Assembly (NCBI RefSeq): GCF_013087515.1 | Contig: NZ_JABFCN010000055.1 | Coordinates: 1 to 64,000, forward strand | Direction: 5' to 3' | Source: Rhizobium sophorae | Lineage (GTDB): Bacteria; Pseudomonadota; Alphaproteobacteria; Rhizobiales; Rhizobiaceae | DNA length: 64,000 nt | Shown here: in pieces, positions 61,419-64,000 of the stretch | Layout of the letters: each line of letters starts with the position of its first letter | How positions within the stretch are numbered: the first letter of the stretch is position 1 | The notes under the pieces: generated by a model | What the model saw: only the letters and a program-made list of their open reading frames with translations | What the model was told of the DNA's origin: nothing | Database searches by the model: none | Translations under genes and position numbers: made by a program

Positions 61419-61816
61419 TTTCGCAAGCACCCGCACATGAGGATGCCCACGAGGCTCACCACGGCCACAGCCACGGCCATCAGGCCGGCCATGGCACGTT
61501 CCGCAGCTACATGACGGGCTTCGTGCTCTCCGTCATCCTGACCGCCATTCCCTTCTGGCTTGTCATGGCCGGCGTCTTCGACAGCCCGTTGCTGACGGCG
61601 GTGCTGGTGATGGGCCTGGGCGCGATCCAGATCGTCGTCCACATGGTGTTCTTCCTGCACATGAATACCAGGAGCGAGGGCGGCTGGACGATCATGGCGC
61701 TGATCTTCACCCTCATCATCGTCGCCATCGCGCTCTCCGGTTCGCTCTGGGTCATGCATCATCTCAACACCAACATGATGCCGATGAGCCCCGAGATGAT
61801 GAAGAACATGCCGTGA
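61415..61816 (+). CDS. cyoD: cytochrome bo3 ubiquinol oxidase subunit IV
   Basis: A 133-residue three-helix subunit IV (FVLSVILTAIPFWLVMAG; IQIVVHMVFFLHMN). The N-terminal 30 residues are very His-rich (about one in three), which may bind metal. Start set by the ATGA overlap with cyoC. Confidence 0.93.
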   Translation: MISQAPAHEDAHEAHHGHSHGHQAGHGTFRSYMTGFVLSVILTAIPFWLVMAGVFDSPLLTAVLVMGLGAIQIVVHMVFFLHMNTRSEGGWTIMALIFTLIIVAIALSGSLWVMHHLNTNMMPMSPEMMKNMP

Positions 61817-62616
61817 CGGTCACGAAGGGGCGGCGTCAGCGTCACCCGCAGGCCCCCTCGGAAAATTCGGAAAGAGGGCGTCATCGGGTAAAACGCGCGA
61901 TCTTCGCCGTCTGTCTGGTGCTGCTTGCAGCGGCACTCGCGGCACTCGGCACCTGGCAGGTCGAGCGCCTTGCCTGGAAACGCGACCTCATCGCCCGCGT
62001 CGACCAGCGTGTGCATGCGCCACCCGTGCCGGCCCCGGCACGCGCTGACTGGAACAGGGTCAATGCCACCGATGACGAATATCGGCGGGTGAGCGCGGTG
62101 GGGACGCTGGCGAACGACAAGGAAACGCTGGTCTATGCCTCGACCGCGCTCGGTCCGGGTTATTGGGTGATGGCGCCGCTGACGCTTGCCGACGGCACAT
62201 CCATCCTCGTCAATCGTGGCTTCGTGCCGACCGACAGGCGCGACCCGGCCACACGCCGCGAGGGGCAACCATCAGGGCCGGTCGAGATCACCGGGCTGAT
62301 GCGGATGACGGAGCCGAAGGGATCGCTGCTGCGGTCCAATGACATCGCGGCCGACCGCTGGTATTCGCGAGATGTCGCGGCGATCGCTGAAAAGCGCGGC
62401 GTCGGTGCGATCGCGCCCTATTTCATCGACGCCGATGCCACCCCCAATCCGGGCGGCCTGCCCGTCGGCGGCCTGACCGTCATCACTTTCCCCAACAACC
62501 ATCTGATCTACGCGATCACCTGGTACGGGCTGGCGGCGATGGTGTTGGCATTGCTGGTGTTCATTCTTCGCGGCGAGAGGGGTAGCCCGACGCCCCTTAT
62601 GAGGCGATCCGGCTGA
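61813..62616 (+). CDS. SURF1-family oxidase assembly protein
   Basis: A 267-residue SURF1/Shy1 protein. Two terminal membrane helices (about 28-48 and 240-260) flank a periplasmic domain with LGTWQVERLAWKRDLI and the conserved ILVNRGFVP and TGLMRM segments. It helps haem insertion into terminal oxidases. GTG at 61813 overlaps the cyoD stop (GTGA), so it is translated with the oxidase. The 3' end overlaps the convergent kinase gene by 20 bases. Confidence 0.9.
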   Translation: MTVTKGRRQRHPQAPSENSERGRHRVKRAIFAVCLVLLAAALAALGTWQVERLAWKRDLIARVDQRVHAPPVPAPARADWNRVNATDDEYRRVSAVGTLANDKETLVYASTALGPGYWVMAPLTLADGTSILVNRGFVPTDRRDPATRREGQPSGPVEITGLMRMTEPKGSLLRSNDIAADRWYSRDVAAIAEKRGVGAIAPYFIDADATPNPGGLPVGGLTVITFPNNHLIYAITWYGLAAMVLALLVFILRGERGSPTPLMRRSG

Positions 62617-64000
62617 TCGCCTCAGCGAGCTGCGCCTGCGAGAAGGGCTTGCCGAGGCGCGGCAGGTCGACGATGCCGGCCCCTTCGGGGATTTCGGCGT
62701 AACCGGTTGCGAGGATGATCGGCATATCAGGCCATTCGTCGCGGATCGCTTGGGCGAGCTGTGCGCCCGTCATGCGCGGCATGGCATGGTCGCAAATCAC
62801 CAGGTCGACCTGCTGCTTGTGCAGGATGTCGAGCGCCTCGGAACCCGCCATCGCCTCGAACACGGTGTGGCCGAGATCCTCGAGCATCAGTGTCGTATTC
62901 ATCAGCACCAGACCATCATCATCGACGGCAACGATGCGCAGCCGGGGCGTCGCGTTTTCCTCCTGCCGCGGTCGGTCGGCGGTGGCCTCGGTCGTCTGTT
63001 CGACACTTGCGACCGGGAACCACAATTCGACCGTCGTGCCTTCGCCGAGGCTGCTCTTCATCATCAGGCGACCACCGGACTGGGACGCAAGGCCCTGCAC
63101 CATGGACAGGCCGAGGCCGGTGCCCTTGCCGACGCCCTTGGTGGTGAAGAACGGCGTAACTGCCTGCTCCAGCGTCTTGGCATCCATGCCCTCGCCTTCA
63201 TCGACGACCGCGATGCGGACATAGCGGCCGGGCGGCAGCGGGCTCTTGCCTGACGACACCGATTCCTCGGAAGCGCGCAGCACGATCCGGCCGCCGGATG
63301 GCATCGCATCGCGGGCGTTGACGACGAGGTTCAGGATCGCCATCTCCAACTGGTTCGGATCGGTCACGATCGTCGGCAGCCTGACGGGGAACGAGGTCTC
63401 GATCACGGTGAGCGGGCCGAGCGAACGGCTCAGAATATCCATCATGCCACGGACCAGTCCGGAGACGTCGATCGGCTCCATGTGCAGTTCCTGCCGGCGG
63501 GAAAAGGCCAGCATGCGCTGCGTCAGCGCAGCACCCCGCTGGGCGCCTTGCATGGCGTTGTCGACCAGCGATGTCAGCGAGAGATCCTGCGGCATGCGCT
63601 TCTTCAGGATTTCGAGACTGCCGAGCACAGCCATCAGCAGATTGTTGAAATCATGGGCGATACCGCCGGTCAATTGACCGATCGCCTCCATCTTCTGCGA
63701 CTGGAAGAGCTCTTCGCGCGCCTGCTCCAGTGCCCGCTGGGTCTCCATCTTCTCGGTGATATCGCGGGTGATCTTCGCGAAACCGAGCACATCGCCTTCG
63801 TCGTCCCGAATGACGTCGATGACGACGCTGGCCCAAAAACGGGTGCCGTCCTTGCGGACGCGCCAGCCTTCCCTCTCGAACCGGCCCTCGGCGCGCGCAA
63901 TGTCGAGCGCGGTCTGCGGCACGCCGGCTTCGCGGTCCTCGGGGGTATAGAAGGTCGAGAAATGCCGGCCGATGATTTCATGAGGTCGATAGCCCTTGAT
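62597..64000 (-). CDS. PAS hybrid sensor histidine kinase, N-terminus outside window
   Basis: The open frame continues to the window end, so the start is not seen. The visible 467 residues hold a PAS/PAC domain (RPHEIIGRHFSTFYTPED near the end, GRFEREGWRVRKDGTRFW), the phosphorylated His in TGGIAHDFNNLL, the N-box VNARDAMPSGG and an ATP-binding G-box TTKGVGKGTGLGLSM. A C-terminal receiver domain follows with Asp in LVICDHAMP and Lys in LGKPFS. It is a hybrid kinase of the FixL/CckA-like type, signal unknown. Stops are convergent with SURF1. Confidence 0.9.
   Translation of the reverse strand: MKGYRPHEIIGRHFSTFYTPEDREAGVPQTALDIARAEGRFEREGWRVRKDGTRFWASVVIDVIRDDEGDVLGFAKITRDITEKMETQRALEQAREELFQSQKMEAIGQLTGGIAHDFNNLLMAVLGSLEILKKRMPQDLSLTSLVDNAMQGAQRGAALTQRMLAFSRRQELHMEPIDVSGLVRGMMDILSRSLGPLTVIETSFPVRLPTIVTDPNQLEMAILNLVVNARDAMPSGGRIVLRASEESVSSGKSPLPPGRYVRIAVVDEGEGMDAKTLEQAVTPFFTTKGVGKGTGLGLSMVQGLASQSGGRLMMKSSLGEGTTVELWFPVASVEQTTEATADRPRQEENATPRLRIVAVDDDGLVLMNTTLMLEDLGHTVFEAMAGSEALDILHKQQVDLVICDHAMPRMTGAQLAQAIRDEWPDMPIILATGYAEIPEGAGIVDLPRLGKPFSQAQLAEAISRIAS

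Noticed and set aside
1..64000. CRISPR arrays, rRNA, tRNA, intact insertion sequences
   Set aside because: No regularly spaced direct repeats, no recognisable RNA genes and no transposase-like protein were seen on either strand.

Overview
The window looks like a Rhizobium-type alphaproteobacterial replicon (R. etli / R. leguminosarum group). The evidence is the high GC content, the PcaQ-linked pcaDCHGB order, rhizobial-style palindromic intergenic repeats, a remnant of a repABC-type RepC gene, and many ABC transporters and class III nucleotide cyclases. I found no rRNA or tRNA genes, no CRISPR array and no intact transposase gene.

Layout. 1-4.2 kb: a large NERD / kinase-like / SF1-helicase fusion that stops before its second helicase domain. 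4.8-7 kb: a small protein, an alpha/beta hydrolase and an intact RES-Xre toxin-antitoxin pair. 7-11.8 kb: pcaQ divergent from pcaDCHGB. 11.8-13.1 kb: an antitoxin preceded by a truncated toxin, then an SDR gene. 13.2-22.4 kb: a block that fits quinate/shikimate catabolism. It has a minus-strand operon (solute-binding protein, type II dehydroquinase, two permeases, ATPase, Gfo/Idh/MocA oxidoreductase, shikimate-dehydrogenase-like enzyme), a divergent quiC-type 3-dehydroshikimate dehydratase and two paralogous GntR/FCD regulators. 22.9-30 kb: metallo-hydrolase, GFA protein, hydrolase, polysaccharide deacetylase with a glycosyltransferase, a ferredoxin-adenylate cyclase and a FkbM methyltransferase. 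30-39 kb: accessory and decayed material (RES, nadE and repC remnants) between a TrxR-like/Rrf2 pair, an ABC exporter, a DUF3095 protein, a DUF4142 protein and an LLM oxidoreductase. 39-48.4 kb: UDP-sugar dehydrogenase, another cyclase and an oligopeptide-type ABC operon. 48.4-55.5 kb: three glycosyltransferases, a very unusual ABC protein without its catalytic residues, and a cyclic-nucleotide-binding protein. 55.9-64 kb: MFS transporter, cyoABCD with a SURF1 gene, and a hybrid histidine kinase cut by the window end.

How the genes work together. Taken together, the 7-22 kb region can import a quinate/shikimate-like compound, convert it through 3-dehydroquinate and 3-dehydroshikimate to protocatechuate, cleave the ring, and carry the product to 3-oxoadipate. 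The pcaIJ and pcaF steps are not in the window. An exact 12-base element, TTCTCATATGAT, lies both in the SBP/quiC divergent promoter region and upstream of the distal GntR gene, so it is a candidate operator for this pathway.

The most unusual protein is the 904-residue ABC-like protein at 52256-54970. It keeps the exporter fold outline but has lost the Walker A lysine, the Walker B Asp/Glu pair and the switch His. It also carries an insertion of roughly 350 residues with repeated NBD-like motifs, and it sits between a glycosyltransferase operon and a cNMP-binding protein.
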